Assembly: GCA_002291945.1 (NCBI GenBank)
Contig: DBAZ01000036.1
Location: 3,584 to 36,544, forward strand
Direction: 5' to 3'
DNA: 32,961 bases
Origin: Tepidimonas sp. UBA997
GTDB lineage: Bacteria; Pseudomonadota; Gammaproteobacteria; Burkholderiales; Burkholderiaceae_C
A program made the translations under genes and the position numbers. Shown here in pieces: positions 1-9,100 of this stretch (position 1 is its first letter; the number at the start of each line of letters is the position of its first letter). The notes beneath the pieces were generated by a model that was given only the letters and a program-made list of their open reading frames with translations, did not search any database and was not told where the DNA came from.

Positions 1-1732
1 GGCGCACACTGTGTTCGCTGATCTCGGCCTGAATGGCACGTACAAAGTCGCCTTCGCTGGCGGGCACTACCACCATCAGGTCATTGACTGCATCGAATGC
101 CGCGTCTTCGGCATGTACCCGCTCCAGTTGCTGGTTCACGGCCAGCCGCAGGCCACGGCCTATCTGCTGCAGCTTGCTGATCCTGGAATGGCTGGGTGCC
201 AGCTTGCACAGGGTGAACACGTTGGGGTTGTCCCAGCCTTCCTGCAGCGCCCACATGGAAAAGATGAAGCGCAAATCGGTGTCGAAGGAGAGCAGCTTTT
301 CCTTCTCCTGCAGGATCAGCTTGATGGCTTCCTCTTGCCCCTTTTCGCTGTTCGAACGGGCAAAGTAGCCCTTGTGCACACGGCTTACGTCTTGCGCCGT
401 GCGCTCCAGGTAGGCGCGGTAGTCGGGTTCCAGGGCGGCGTTGGCTAGCACCTTGGCCAATTCCACCTTGTAGAGCCGCTCGAACGTGTCGCGCAGCACT
501 GGCGGGCGCTGCCCAGCGCCAGCAGCGGGCAGGTACTTGGACACGGCGTCGATGAAAAACAGGCTGATGGCCTTGATGCCGCGTTGGAACAGGGTTTGTT
601 CCCGCTCGAAGTGGTTGGCTATTGCGCGCTGGATCAGCAGCGACTGCACCTCGTCGGCCAACATGCCAAAGGCCGTGGGCTCGCCCAGTGGCAACGCAAA
701 GCCGTTGGTGAACAGCAGCTCCTTGGTGGTCACGTTTTCCACCACATGCCCGTCCAGGTGGGCAAGCCCCGTTTTCTCGCCCAGGTTGTCTTTGGCTTGC
801 AGGGTGATGGCGGTGGTTTGGCCCGCCGGGGTCTGGTAGTTCAGGTGGGCCGTGCGCTCCCTGAGCGAGCCGGTCACTTGGGTCAGCAGCCACGTTTGCC
901 CCAGATCGGTGGCGGTGCCCACCGTGTCCACCGTAATGCCTTTGACCAGCCGCTGGCGAAACGCCTCCAGGCTGTCTAGGGTGTAGATGAGGTTTTTGAA
1001 TTCGTCGCGCTTGAAGGTGGCACCAAAGCGTAGCGTCAGCAGCGGGTTGAAGCGGGGCAAAAATTCCTTGACCACCTTGCCTTCGAAGCGGTGCGGCTCG
1101 TCGATGATGAGCACCGGACGGATGGCGGCCAGCGCCTCCATATAGCTCTTGGCGTGGCCGAACAGGTTGGCTTCCACCCCGCGCTTGTTGATGAGCTTGC
1201 TGTCGCCCGCGAACGACTGGTAGGTCGCCACCATCACCGTCAGCCCCATGTTGGCCGCGTGGATGAAGCCCTTGACCGTCTTGTCGGAGTAGTTGACGAC
1301 GTTGATCTTCTGGTTGTCGTATTCCCGCGCAAAAAAAGCCGCTGTGGTTTGCAGGCTTTTGAGTGTGCCTTGGCGAATGGCGTTGCTAGGCACCAGCACG
1401 ATGAACTTCGACAGCTTGTACTTCTGGTGCAGCCGGTGGATGGTTTCGATGAAAGTGAACGTCTTGCCGGTGCCGGTCTCCATCAGCACGTCGAGCGACA
1501 AGGCTGGGGTGAGTGTGGAAGCCACCTCCAGCGCACCGGTGCAAACCTGATTGCCCTGCCGGATGCGTTCGATGTTGGAATGCAGGATTTTTTGCGCCTC
1601 GTGCGGCACATAGGTCGGGTTGGCGTGTACATCGGCTGGCGGAACGAAACGCACATCGGTGAACACATCGGCAATGCTGTGCACGGCCTGCGCCTGGTGG
1701 GCCAAGCGGCTGTATTGGAACTGGGCGGTCAT
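1..1732 (-). CDS. res: Type III restriction subunit Res (partial, C-terminus beyond window)
   Basis: Translating the minus strand from the ATG at 1732 gives an open frame of 577 codons that runs off the window edge at base 1. Walker A is METGTGKT near residues 84-91. The DEAD-box equivalent is LIIDEPH near 208-214. A motif III-like LRFGATFK follows, and a motif VI-like QIGRGLR lies near base 150. Together these define the superfamily 2 helicase/translocase core of type III restriction enzymes, which hydrolyses ATP and cuts DNA in complex with Mod. The C-terminal endonuclease domain lies outside the window, so whether the enzyme is active cannot be judged. The start lies 10 bases after the stop of the preceding small gene, with no strong ribosome binding site, which suggests translation coupled to that gene. 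The N-terminus is MTAQFQYS. No frameshift was found in the visible part. Confidence 0.92.
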   Translation of the reverse strand, partial: MTAQFQYSRLAHQAQAVHSIADVFTDVRFVPPADVHANPTYVPHEAQKILHSNIERIRQGNQVCTGALEVASTLTPALSLDVLMETGTGKTFTFIETIHRLHQKYKLSKFIVLVPSNAIRQGTLKSLQTTAAFFAREYDNQKINVVNYSDKTVKGFIHAANMGLTVMVATYQSFAGDSKLINKRGVEANLFGHAKSYMEALAAIRPVLIIDEPHRFEGKVVKEFLPRFNPLLTLRFGATFKRDEFKNLIYTLDSLEAFRQRLVKGITVDTVGTATDLGQTWLLTQVTGSLRERTAHLNYQTPAGQTTAITLQAKDNLGEKTGLAHLDGHVVENVTTKELLFTNGFALPLGEPTAFGMLADEVQSLLIQRAIANHFEREQTLFQRGIKAISLFFIDAVSKYLPAAGAGQRPPVLRDTFERLYKVELAKVLANAALEPDYRAYLERTAQDVSRVHKGYFARSNSEKGQEEAIKLILQEKEKLLSFDTDLRFIFSMWALQEGWDNPNVFTLCKLAPSHSRISKLQQIGRGLRLAVNQQLERVHAEDAAFDAVNDLMVVVPASEGDFVRAIQAEISEHSVR

Positions 1733-1742
1733 GGTAGTGGCT

Positions 1743-2306
1743 TCACACTGCCGCCAACACGGCTGCGACTGGCAGCGATCCGCGCGAGCGGTCAAAGTGC
1801 ATGTGCTTGCACACCGGATGAAGGCCTTTGGGCGTCCAGGGCGGCAGGGTCGGGGTGCTGGCCAGCTTCTGGGCAAACGGCATCGTTTTCACGGTCACGG
1901 CGATAAACGCCGGGTTGGGCGGTGCGGCATGGCCCACGCAAACCATGTGGTGCAGAAACTGGCAGAAAGCCAGGGACGCGCCCAGTTGCTGATGAGCGCC
2001 GCCCGAGTTTGCACTTTTGAGTTCCACCAGCAGAAACTGGGGAGTGCCCTGGGCCTTATTCCAGGCAACCACTATGCGGTCGCAGCGACGGTGGGCAAAC
2101 TTGTGCGCCGCCCTAAAGCATGGCCAATCGGCTTTCATTCGTTCCAGTTTGATGGCCTCGTGCGTAGTCAGGCCAGTCACGTTCAAAGCAAATGCTGCTT
2201 GACCCACCTCTTCAATCACGAAATGCCCGCCGACCAGTTTGCGCCCGTCTAGCAGTGGTGGGTGGAGCGCATCGCGCAGCGCATCAAAGTACTCGTTCTC
2301 CGTCAT
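1743..2306 (-). CDS. Putative PD-(D/E)XK-type nuclease-like small protein nested in the type III R-M operon
   Basis: This 187-residue protein is not assigned to a named family by eye. Its middle contains CDRIVVAW (Asp76), then FLLVELKSA (Glu95, Lys97) and a helix beginning HQQLGASLAF. Asp followed about 19 residues later by ExK on a hydrophobic strand, and then a Gln-containing helix, is the usual layout of PD-(D/E)XK nucleases. Nuclease activity is therefore inferred, not shown. The start codon overlaps the stop of the upstream ATPase gene in an ATGA junction, and its stop is 10 bases before the res start, so it is almost certainly co-translated with both. The tight coupling suggests that it is the partner of the ATPase. 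It could also be a catalytically dead adaptor with the same fold. The C-terminal part from about residue 125 is Pro/Lys-rich with no recognisable motif. Confidence 0.7.
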   Translation of the reverse strand: MTENEYFDALRDALHPPLLDGRKLVGGHFVIEEVGQAAFALNVTGLTTHEAIKLERMKADWPCFRAAHKFAHRRCDRIVVAWNKAQGTPQFLLVELKSANSGGAHQQLGASLAFCQFLHHMVCVGHAAPPNPAFIAVTVKTMPFAQKLASTPTLPPWTPKGLHPVCKHMHFDRSRGSLPVAAVLAAV

Positions 2307-3718
2307 GCCTTGCCCTTCATTGCTTTGCCCGGTTTTCGTTCTGCTTGTTCTTGCTCCAGTGCTCTGCTCGCCTGAGCGGCAAAGTAGATGTCCTGCGCGG
2401 CTGCGTTGAGCTGTTCAATGCTTTCATCAAACAGCGGGGTGCAGATGCCGCCGACCGCATGTACCTTCATGGCATCGACGCCACCGGCGTGGAATTCGTA
2501 GGCATGCACCTTATCTGCCGCCAGCCACTGCGCATGGTGTAGGCCGTGCCGCTTCGCCATCGCCTCCCGCTCGGGGAAGTGTTCGCTCAGCATCACCAGG
2601 TTTCCCCACTCGCGCACCATGTAGTCGGAGTGGGTGCTGAGCACCACGCGTATGCCCCGGTTTACCAGCTCGGCCAGCATGCGGGCGATGTTACGCTGGT
2701 TGAGTGGGTGCAGGTTCAGCTCTGGTTCGTCGATCATCAGGCAGTCGCCGGGCTTGGCCAGGTGATTGAGGTAAGACCATAGGCCGAAAAAAGTCTTGGC
2801 CGTTGATGAAGCGAGGTGCAGGCCCAGTTCAGATTTGCTGCGCAGTGGGGCAATGCTGATGTCGCCGTAGCGGTCCACCTTGTACTTCACCCGCAGCACT
2901 TCCTTTTGCAACCAGGCGGCCATGTCGGCAAACTGGTCGCTGCTCTGGCGCTTGATTTCTGGTTGCGCGTTCATGAACTCGATGTAGTCATGAATCGGTT
3001 GCGGGTAGCGCGAGACGATGATGTCCTTGAGCAGCTCGTTGGTGTCTAGCGTCTGGCTGGTCACATGGCGCAGCAGGGCAGCCCTGCGGGAGTTGAGTTC
3101 GCGGAAAAACAGGTTGATGCCGCTGCGCTCGGCGGGCAACAAGAAGGTGCGCCCTTGCCGAATCGGGCAATACAGCTCCATCAAGATGCTGTTGATCGCC
3201 GATTCGATTGGCTGGGGCTTGTCCCAGTTGCCTGCCAAGCTGAGTGCCACATGCTGCCTATCATCAGAAAACTTGCAGCTCAGTAGCAGTGCCCCTTTGG
3301 CTGAGTTGGTGGCGATTTCGCCCAGTGAGACTTCGATGTGGGGGCTGTGCGCATCAATCTCTGACAAGGATAGAGATACCTCAAACACCGCATCGTTGAT
3401 TAACTGACTGTCGGCCACAAAAAATCGCGGCATCGACTCTTTGAGGCCCCGCGCAATGTTGCTTTGCGCATGCCTGATCGCCTCTGGCCCCAGCAGGGAC
3501 GAGCGTTCTACCACCAAGCGACCTTGCTCCAGCAAGGTTTTTGCGTGGTGATGCGCCCAGTCAAATGACGCCACAAAGCGTGAATCCATCAGTGCATTGA
3601 GCACGTACAGGCCATAGGTCTTGCCCGTGTTGTTGCTGCCGCAAAAAATGGTCAGCGGTTTGGGTTCGATTTCTATGCGTTTCTTGATCGGGCCGAAGTT
3701 CTCGATGGCAATTTTCAT
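2303..3718 (-). CDS. AAA/ABC-type ATPase (OLD/RecF-like) nested between mod and res
   Basis: This 471-residue protein begins MKIAIENFGPIKK, the typical first strand of RecF/SMC/OLD-like ATPases. Walker A is GSNNTGKT at 27-34. Walker B is LMIDEPELNLHP near residue 328, and an H-loop STHSDYMV lies near 359. No TOPRIM Asp-x-Asp nuclease domain is evident after the ATPase core, unlike true OLD proteins, so any cutting activity would need a partner. The C-terminus is Lys-rich. A good ribosome binding site, GAGGTG, precedes the ATG. The gene starts 47 bases after the mod stop and overlaps the next gene by 4 bases. Pairs of such ATPases with a small nuclease are common in phage defence (Septu, PARIS and similar), which makes a defence role plausible. 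A role as an accessory to the type III enzyme is the alternative. Confidence 0.85.
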   Translation of the reverse strand: MKIAIENFGPIKKRIEIEPKPLTIFCGSNNTGKTYGLYVLNALMDSRFVASFDWAHHHAKTLLEQGRLVVERSSLLGPEAIRHAQSNIARGLKESMPRFFVADSQLINDAVFEVSLSLSEIDAHSPHIEVSLGEIATNSAKGALLLSCKFSDDRQHVALSLAGNWDKPQPIESAINSILMELYCPIRQGRTFLLPAERSGINLFFRELNSRRAALLRHVTSQTLDTNELLKDIIVSRYPQPIHDYIEFMNAQPEIKRQSSDQFADMAAWLQKEVLRVKYKVDRYGDISIAPLRSKSELGLHLASSTAKTFFGLWSYLNHLAKPGDCLMIDEPELNLHPLNQRNIARMLAELVNRGIRVVLSTHSDYMVREWGNLVMLSEHFPEREAMAKRHGLHHAQWLAADKVHAYEFHAGGVDAMKVHAVGGICTPLFDESIEQLNAAAQDIYFAAQASRALEQEQAERKPGKAMKGKA

Positions 3719-3765
3719 GATGCACCTCGTGTGGTGGGGCTTGCTGCGTTGCCGTTCAATGTGAT

Positions 3766-5832
3766 TCAGCCGCGCAACCGCAGCTTGTCGTCCGACAGGC
3801 CCAGGGTTTCGAGCAGCGTCTTGGTGCCCAGCAAAAAGTTGTTGTCTGCCACCCAGGGCGCGTACACGCTCAGGTGCTGTAGGGGTGTGCCCGCCGCCTT
3901 TTGCGCATTGAGCAGGATGCGCAGGTCTTCGGTGTCCACAGCCTGGAGGATGAACAGCACATTGGCGGCGCGGTACAGCGAGTGCTCGCGCACCACGATC
4001 AGGCGCGTGGACAGCGGCAGCCCTTCGGCCAGCAGCAGGTTGTGGAGAATGCGGGGCAACTGGCTGGGCTGCGGCGTGGCAATGGCGGTTTGCAGGGTGG
4101 CGACGTCGGCCTGCGTGGCATCGGACAGGGGTTTTTGCAGGATCAGGGCGTCGGGGTCGTCGGCCAGTTCAAAGACACGAAAGCCGGTGTCCAGCGCCGG
4201 GTGTTGCGCCTTGAGCTGAGCGCCCGCGCGGCGGATGCGCTCGGCGGTGATCTCGAAAATCGTGGCCTCGGGCTTGCCCAAGGTGTGACTGACGAAGCCG
4301 TGCGCTTCTTTTTGCTTCCTGGCGTCGATGGGCTGGGGAATTTGCACCAGGATGAACTTGCGGTTGCCGCCGTCTTCGGCGTTGAGGCGCATCACGGCAT
4401 CGGCGGTGGTGCCGCTTCCTGCAAAAAAATCCAGGGTGATGAAGTCCGTGTCATTAGGGGTGACATACCGGATCAGTTTGGCAATTTCTTCGGTGTCCTT
4501 CGGGTTGTTGAAGGCATTTTTCTTGCCAAAAAGCTCTCGCAGATGCCGTACTGAAACTTGAGACTGCTTGTAGAAGTAACTACCCCGCACTTGCGTAGCA
4601 AGCTCCTCTTCTCCTTCCACATCCTCGTTGAGATTTTCTAGTTCAATCTCTTGGGGAATGGGGCGGATGTGGGCCTTGCGGAATGGAGGCTCCGTATGGT
4701 CATCTCGAAATTCCACAAGTCCCAAATCAATCTGCCGTTTCATCTCCTCGTAGGTGGAGTAAATCCATCCGCGTTCTGGGACTTTGCAGGGATTTTGGGT
4801 AATTCGGTGCGGTACGTCATACCGAGGCCCGCCACCGCCCGGCCACGAAATGTCACGGTCTCGCCATGGGCCATTTTGATCCACACGCTTATATCGGCTC
4901 CACTTCTTAGAAGGGTGTCCTTTGGGAAGCTCGCTAAACCAAGCTTGTAATTCGTTTTCAATCAGCGCATTGTTGGCACCATGCCCTTCGCGCAGCTCAA
5001 TATATTTATCCCAAATCTCCCGTGCACCTGGTTTTTCTTCACGCCAGAGCGTCTGGTTTTCTCTCAAATACACCTGCGACTTGGCATAGACCAGCATGTA
5101 TTCATGGCCGTTAGAAAAGAACTTTGCATCGTTCTTGCGCCCTTTTTCCCAGATCAGGTTGGAGATAAAATTCTCCTGCCCAAACACCTCGTCACACAAC
5201 AGCTTCAACTGCGCCTGTTCGTTGTCGTCGATGGAGATGAAGATCACGCCGTCGTCGCGCAACAAGTCTTTGGCCAGCAGCAGGCGCGGGTACATGAAGC
5301 TGAGCCAGCCACTGTGGGTGCGGGCGCCGTAGATGTTTTTGATGTAGTCGATGTTGTCGGCGCTGTAGCCCAGTTGCGCCAGCACGTGGCTTTGCTTGGC
5401 GCTGAAGTCGTCGCGGTAAATGAAGGCGTCGCTCTGGGTGTTGTAGGGCGGGTCGATGTAGATCAGCTTGACTTGGCCGAAGTAGCTGTGGCGCAGCAGC
5501 CGCAGGGCGTCGAGGTTGTCGCCCTTGATGAGCAGGTTGCCGGTTTGCTCCCAGTCCACACTGTCGGCAGGGCAGGGCTGCACAATTTTGGCTGGCGGCA
5601 CGAAAGCGCTGTGGTAGGCCTCGCGCTTGCCGACCCAGCGCAGTTCGTAGCCGTCTTCTTCGACCCGCAGGCCGTCCGGGTTGGCCGGGTCCAGCGCTTG
5701 TTGAATGGCGGCGGCGTTGACGCGCACGCTGCCGTCGGACGCGGTTTCAATGGCTTGGGGGAACAGTTCGCGCAGCAGTTCCAGCTTGTGCGCGGCAGGG
5801 CTGGGCATATTGAGGATGGGTTCTTGGGGCAT
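3766..5832 (-). CDS. mod: Type III DNA methyltransferase Mod (N6-adenine, beta class)
   Basis: With the ATG at 5832 the product has 688 residues; an in-frame ATG at 5808 gives 680, and neither has a clear ribosome binding site. Motif IV, DPPYNT, is at 127-132 and motif I, DFFAGSGTT, is at 468-476. The catalytic motif before the S-adenosylmethionine motif is the beta-class order typical of Mod subunits. The region between, about 240-430, should be the target recognition domain. Mod methylates one strand of an asymmetric site and gives sequence specificity to the Mod-Res complex. The recognition region is visibly less GC-rich than the flanks, as expected if it was exchanged. The gene heads a four-gene minus-strand operon. 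No homopolymer or repeat tract that would suggest phase variation was seen in the coding region. The target sequence cannot be read from the gene. Confidence 0.93.
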   Translation of the reverse strand: MPQEPILNMPSPAAHKLELLRELFPQAIETASDGSVRVNAAAIQQALDPANPDGLRVEEDGYELRWVGKREAYHSAFVPPAKIVQPCPADSVDWEQTGNLLIKGDNLDALRLLRHSYFGQVKLIYIDPPYNTQSDAFIYRDDFSAKQSHVLAQLGYSADNIDYIKNIYGARTHSGWLSFMYPRLLLAKDLLRDDGVIFISIDDNEQAQLKLLCDEVFGQENFISNLIWEKGRKNDAKFFSNGHEYMLVYAKSQVYLRENQTLWREEKPGAREIWDKYIELREGHGANNALIENELQAWFSELPKGHPSKKWSRYKRVDQNGPWRDRDISWPGGGGPRYDVPHRITQNPCKVPERGWIYSTYEEMKRQIDLGLVEFRDDHTEPPFRKAHIRPIPQEIELENLNEDVEGEEELATQVRGSYFYKQSQVSVRHLRELFGKKNAFNNPKDTEEIAKLIRYVTPNDTDFITLDFFAGSGTTADAVMRLNAEDGGNRKFILVQIPQPIDARKQKEAHGFVSHTLGKPEATIFEITAERIRRAGAQLKAQHPALDTGFRVFELADDPDALILQKPLSDATQADVATLQTAIATPQPSQLPRILHNLLLAEGLPLSTRLIVVREHSLYRAANVLFILQAVDTEDLRILLNAQKAAGTPLQHLSVYAPWVADNNFLLGTKTLLETLGLSDDKLRLRG

Positions 5833-5833
5833 G

Positions 5834-5920
5834 CTAATAGGCCAGCTTGAAGTCGCGCAGGCGCAGCGGTGGGGTGCAGCCCTGAAGGGACAGGCCGGGG
5901 GCGATTTCGGTGCGGGGCAT
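5834..5920 (-). other. 28-codon open frame directly upstream of mod
   Basis: A small ATG-initiated frame (starting MPRTEIAPGL, ending RDFKLAY) stops one base before the preferred mod start, in the arrangement TAG-C-ATG. It could be a leader peptide that couples translation into mod, or the decayed end of a lost gene. No ribosome binding site is evident and the peptide was not recognised. Expression is unproven. Confidence 0.3.
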
Positions 5921-5926
5921 CTGGTT

Positions 5927-5986
5927 TTACACAAAAACAATGCTGTCGCTGTAACGGGCCACGTGGGTGTCGAGCAGCAGATTCAT
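5927..5986 (-). pseudogene. Probable vapC (PIN toxin) remnant with internal deletion
   Basis: A 19-residue frame reads MNLLLDTHV followed at once by ARYSDSIVFV and a stop. The first part matches the usual start of VapC PIN toxins, with the first catalytic Asp in LLLDTH. The second part resembles the usual last residues of the same family. The intervening residues, about 110 in a normal toxin, are missing and the frame is kept. This looks like a clean in-frame internal deletion, possibly through a short repeat around the THV codons. No intact antitoxin is visible upstream. The interpretation rests on remembered family consensus and a very short sequence. Confidence 0.45.
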
Positions 5987-6117
5987 GTTGGGCCGAGGAA
6001 CAGGCGGGCAACTCCTAGGGTTTGGCCAAGTCTAGCCAGGTCATTTCAGGCTGTCCAGCTTCGGGCAGATCGAGGCAGGGTTTGCATCGTCAGCGTTTTC
6101 ATGCCGCAAACTCATGG

Positions 6118-9100
6118 TCATGGCACCAGCGCGGCAACCGGTTGCCCGAGCGACCGAAGCACGTCGCGCACCATCTGCGCCCGGTCGGTGGCACCAGGCA
6201 GGGCGCGTTCGATGCGCAGCTTGTCGTTGCCGGCCAGCTTGATGTGCTTGTTCTTCTGCACCAGCTCGATGATGCGCATCGGCTCCACCGGCGGGTTGGG
6301 CCGGAAGGTGATGAGGATGACGCCGGGCGTGGCATCGACCTTCTGCACGCCGTAGGGCGCACACAGCACGCGCAGGCGGTGTACGTCGATCAGCGTTTGC
6401 GCTGGTGCGGGCAGTTTGCCGAAGCGATCCACGATTTCTTCGAGTAGGGCGTCGATCTGGGCGCTGGTTTTGGCCGTGGCCAGCTTCTTGTAGAAGCTCA
6501 GGCGCAGATGCACGTCGCCGCAGTAGTCGTGGGGCAGCAGGGCGGGGGCGTGCAGGTTGATGTCGGTGGCAGCGCTCAGGGGTTTGAGCAGGTCGGGTTC
6601 GCGCCCGGCCTTGAGGCTGGCCACGGCTTCGCTCAGCATCTCGTTGTAGAGCTGGAAGCCGACTTCGAGCATGTTGCCGCTTTGGTTTTCGCCCAGCACT
6701 TCGCCTGCGCCGCGGATTTCGAGGTCGTGCATGGCGAGGTAGAAACCGCTGCCGAGTTCTTCCATTTGCTGGATGGCGTCGAGCCGCTGGGCGGCCTGCT
6801 TGGTCAGGCCCTCCAGATCGGGCACCAGCAGGTAGGCGTAGGCCTGGTGGTGGCTGCGGCCCACGCGCCCGCGCAACTGGTGCAGTTGCGCGAGGCCGAA
6901 CTTGTCGGCACGGCTCATGACGATGGTGTTGGCGGTGGGCACGTCGATGCCGGTCTCGATGATGGTCGAGCACAGCAGCAGGTTGAAGCGCTGGGCCACG
7001 AAGTCGCGCATCACGCGTTCGAGCTCGCGCTCGGGCATTTGCCCGTGCGCGATGGCAATACGCGCCTCGGGCAGGATTTGTTCCAGCTTCTGGCGCCGGT
7101 TCTCGATCGTCTCGACCTCGTTGTGCAGGAAATACACCTGCCCGCCGCGCTTGAGCTCGCGCAGCACGGCTTCGCGGATGACGCCGTTGCCTTCGTTGCG
7201 CACAAAGGTCTTGATGGCCAGCCGACGCTGCGGCGCAGTGGCAATGACCGACAGGTCGCGCAGGCCTTCGAGCGCCATGCCGAGTGTGCGCGGAATCGGG
7301 GTGGCGGTGAGCGTGAGCACATCGACCTCGGCGCGCAACTCCTTCATGGCTTCCTTGTGGCGCACGCCGAAGCGGTGTTCTTCGTCGATGATGAGCAGGC
7401 CCAGGTTTTTGAACTTCGTTTTTTCGCTCAGCAGCTTGTGGGTGCCGACCACGATGTCCACCGTGCCGTCGGACACGCCTTTGAGCGCGGCGGTGATTTC
7501 CTTGGCGGTGCGAAAGCGGCTCATCTCGGCCACTTTCACCGGCCACTTGGCAAAGCGGTCCACCAGCGTCTGGTAGTGCTGCTCGGCCAGCAACGTGGTG
7601 GGGGCCAGAAAAGCCACCTGCTTGCCGCCCGTCACGGCGACGAAAGCGGCCCGCAGCGCGACCTCGGTTTTGCCAAAACCGACGTCGCCACACACCAGCC
7701 TATCCATCGGTTGCGGGCTGATCATGTCTTGAATCACGGCATGGATGGCGGCATTCTGGTCGGCGGTTTCTTCAAAGCCGAAGTCGTTGGCAAACTGCTC
7801 GTAATCGTGTGGGCTGTAGCGGAAGGCATGGCCCTGCCGCGCGGCGCGGCGGGCATAGATGTTGAGCAGTTCGGCGGCGGCGTCGCGCACCTGTTCGGCT
7901 GCTTTGCGCTTGGCCTTTTCCCACTGGCCGCTGCCCAGGCGGTGCAGCGGGGCTTCGTCGGCGCTCACCCCGGTGTAGCGGCTGATGAGCTGCAACTGGC
8001 TCACCGGCACGTAGAGCACGGCGTCCTGCGCGTACGCCAGGTGCAGGAATTCTTGCAGGGCGGGCGCACCGTCGGGGGTTTTTTCGCCCAAGTCCATGTG
8101 GATCAGGCCCCGGTAGCGGCCAATGCCGTGCTGGCTGTGCACCACCGGGTCGCCCACGTTGAGTTCGCTCAAGTCCTTGATCAGCGCATCGACGTCGCTG
8201 ACCTGTTCCTGCTTCTTGCGGCGGCGCGTGGTGGGGCCGGCGGCGAACAGCTCGGTCTCGGTGACGAAGTCGATGCCGCCCGCCACCCAGGCAAAGCCGC
8301 TGGCCAGCGCGGCGGTGGCGATGCCCACCTTGGCGTCGCTGGCCTGGAATGCGGCCAGGGAATCGAAGGCCGACGGGTTGACGCCGCTGGCACGCAGGAA
8401 GTCCAGCAGGCTTGCGCGGCGGCCATCGCTTTCGGCCAGCAGCAGCACGCGCTCGGCAGTGCTGTGCAGGTGGGCCTGCAGTTTGGCCAGTGGGTCGTCG
8501 GCGCCACGCTGGGCGGCCAGGTCGGGCAAGGCCTCGACCCAGTGGTGCCGGGCGCTGTGCGGCACCTGCGCTTGCGATTCGGTACGCAGGGCCAGTTGCA
8601 TGTGCGGCTTGGCAGCGGCGTAGAAGGCTGCGGCGTCCAGGAACAGGGTCTCGGGCGGCAGGGCGGGTCGGTCGGGGTCGCCCTGCACCAGCCGGTAGCG
8701 TTCCCGGGTGTCCTGCCAGAAGCGCTGGAAGGCGGGTTCGAGGTCGCCGTGCAGCACCAGTGTCGCGTCGTTGCCGAGGTAGTCGAACACGGTGGCGGTC
8801 TGCTCGAAGAACAGCGGCAGGTAGTACTCGATACCGGCGCTGGCCACGCCGTTGCCGATGTCTTTGTAGAGGCGGCTTTTGGTCGGGTCGCCTTCGAGCC
8901 GTTCGCGCCAGCGGGCGCGGAATTGGGCGCGTGCCGACTCGTCCATGGGGAATTCGCGGCCCGGCAGCAAGCGCACCTCGGGCACCGGGTAGAGGCTGCG
9001 CTGACTGTCGGGGTCGAAGGTGCGGATGCTGTCGATCTCGTCGTCGAACAAGTCCACCCGGTAGGGCATCGGCGAGCCCATGGGAAAGAGGTCGATCAGG

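Noticed and set aside
81..893. 270-codon minus-strand frame at the left edge
   Set aside because: It is an out-of-frame shadow of res; the correct frame continues to base 2 with all helicase motifs.
6000..6117. Possible antitoxin (vapB-like) remnant upstream of the vapC scar
   Set aside because: Two short frames (about 24 and 18 residues) begin here, but neither shows an antitoxin motif that can be defended.
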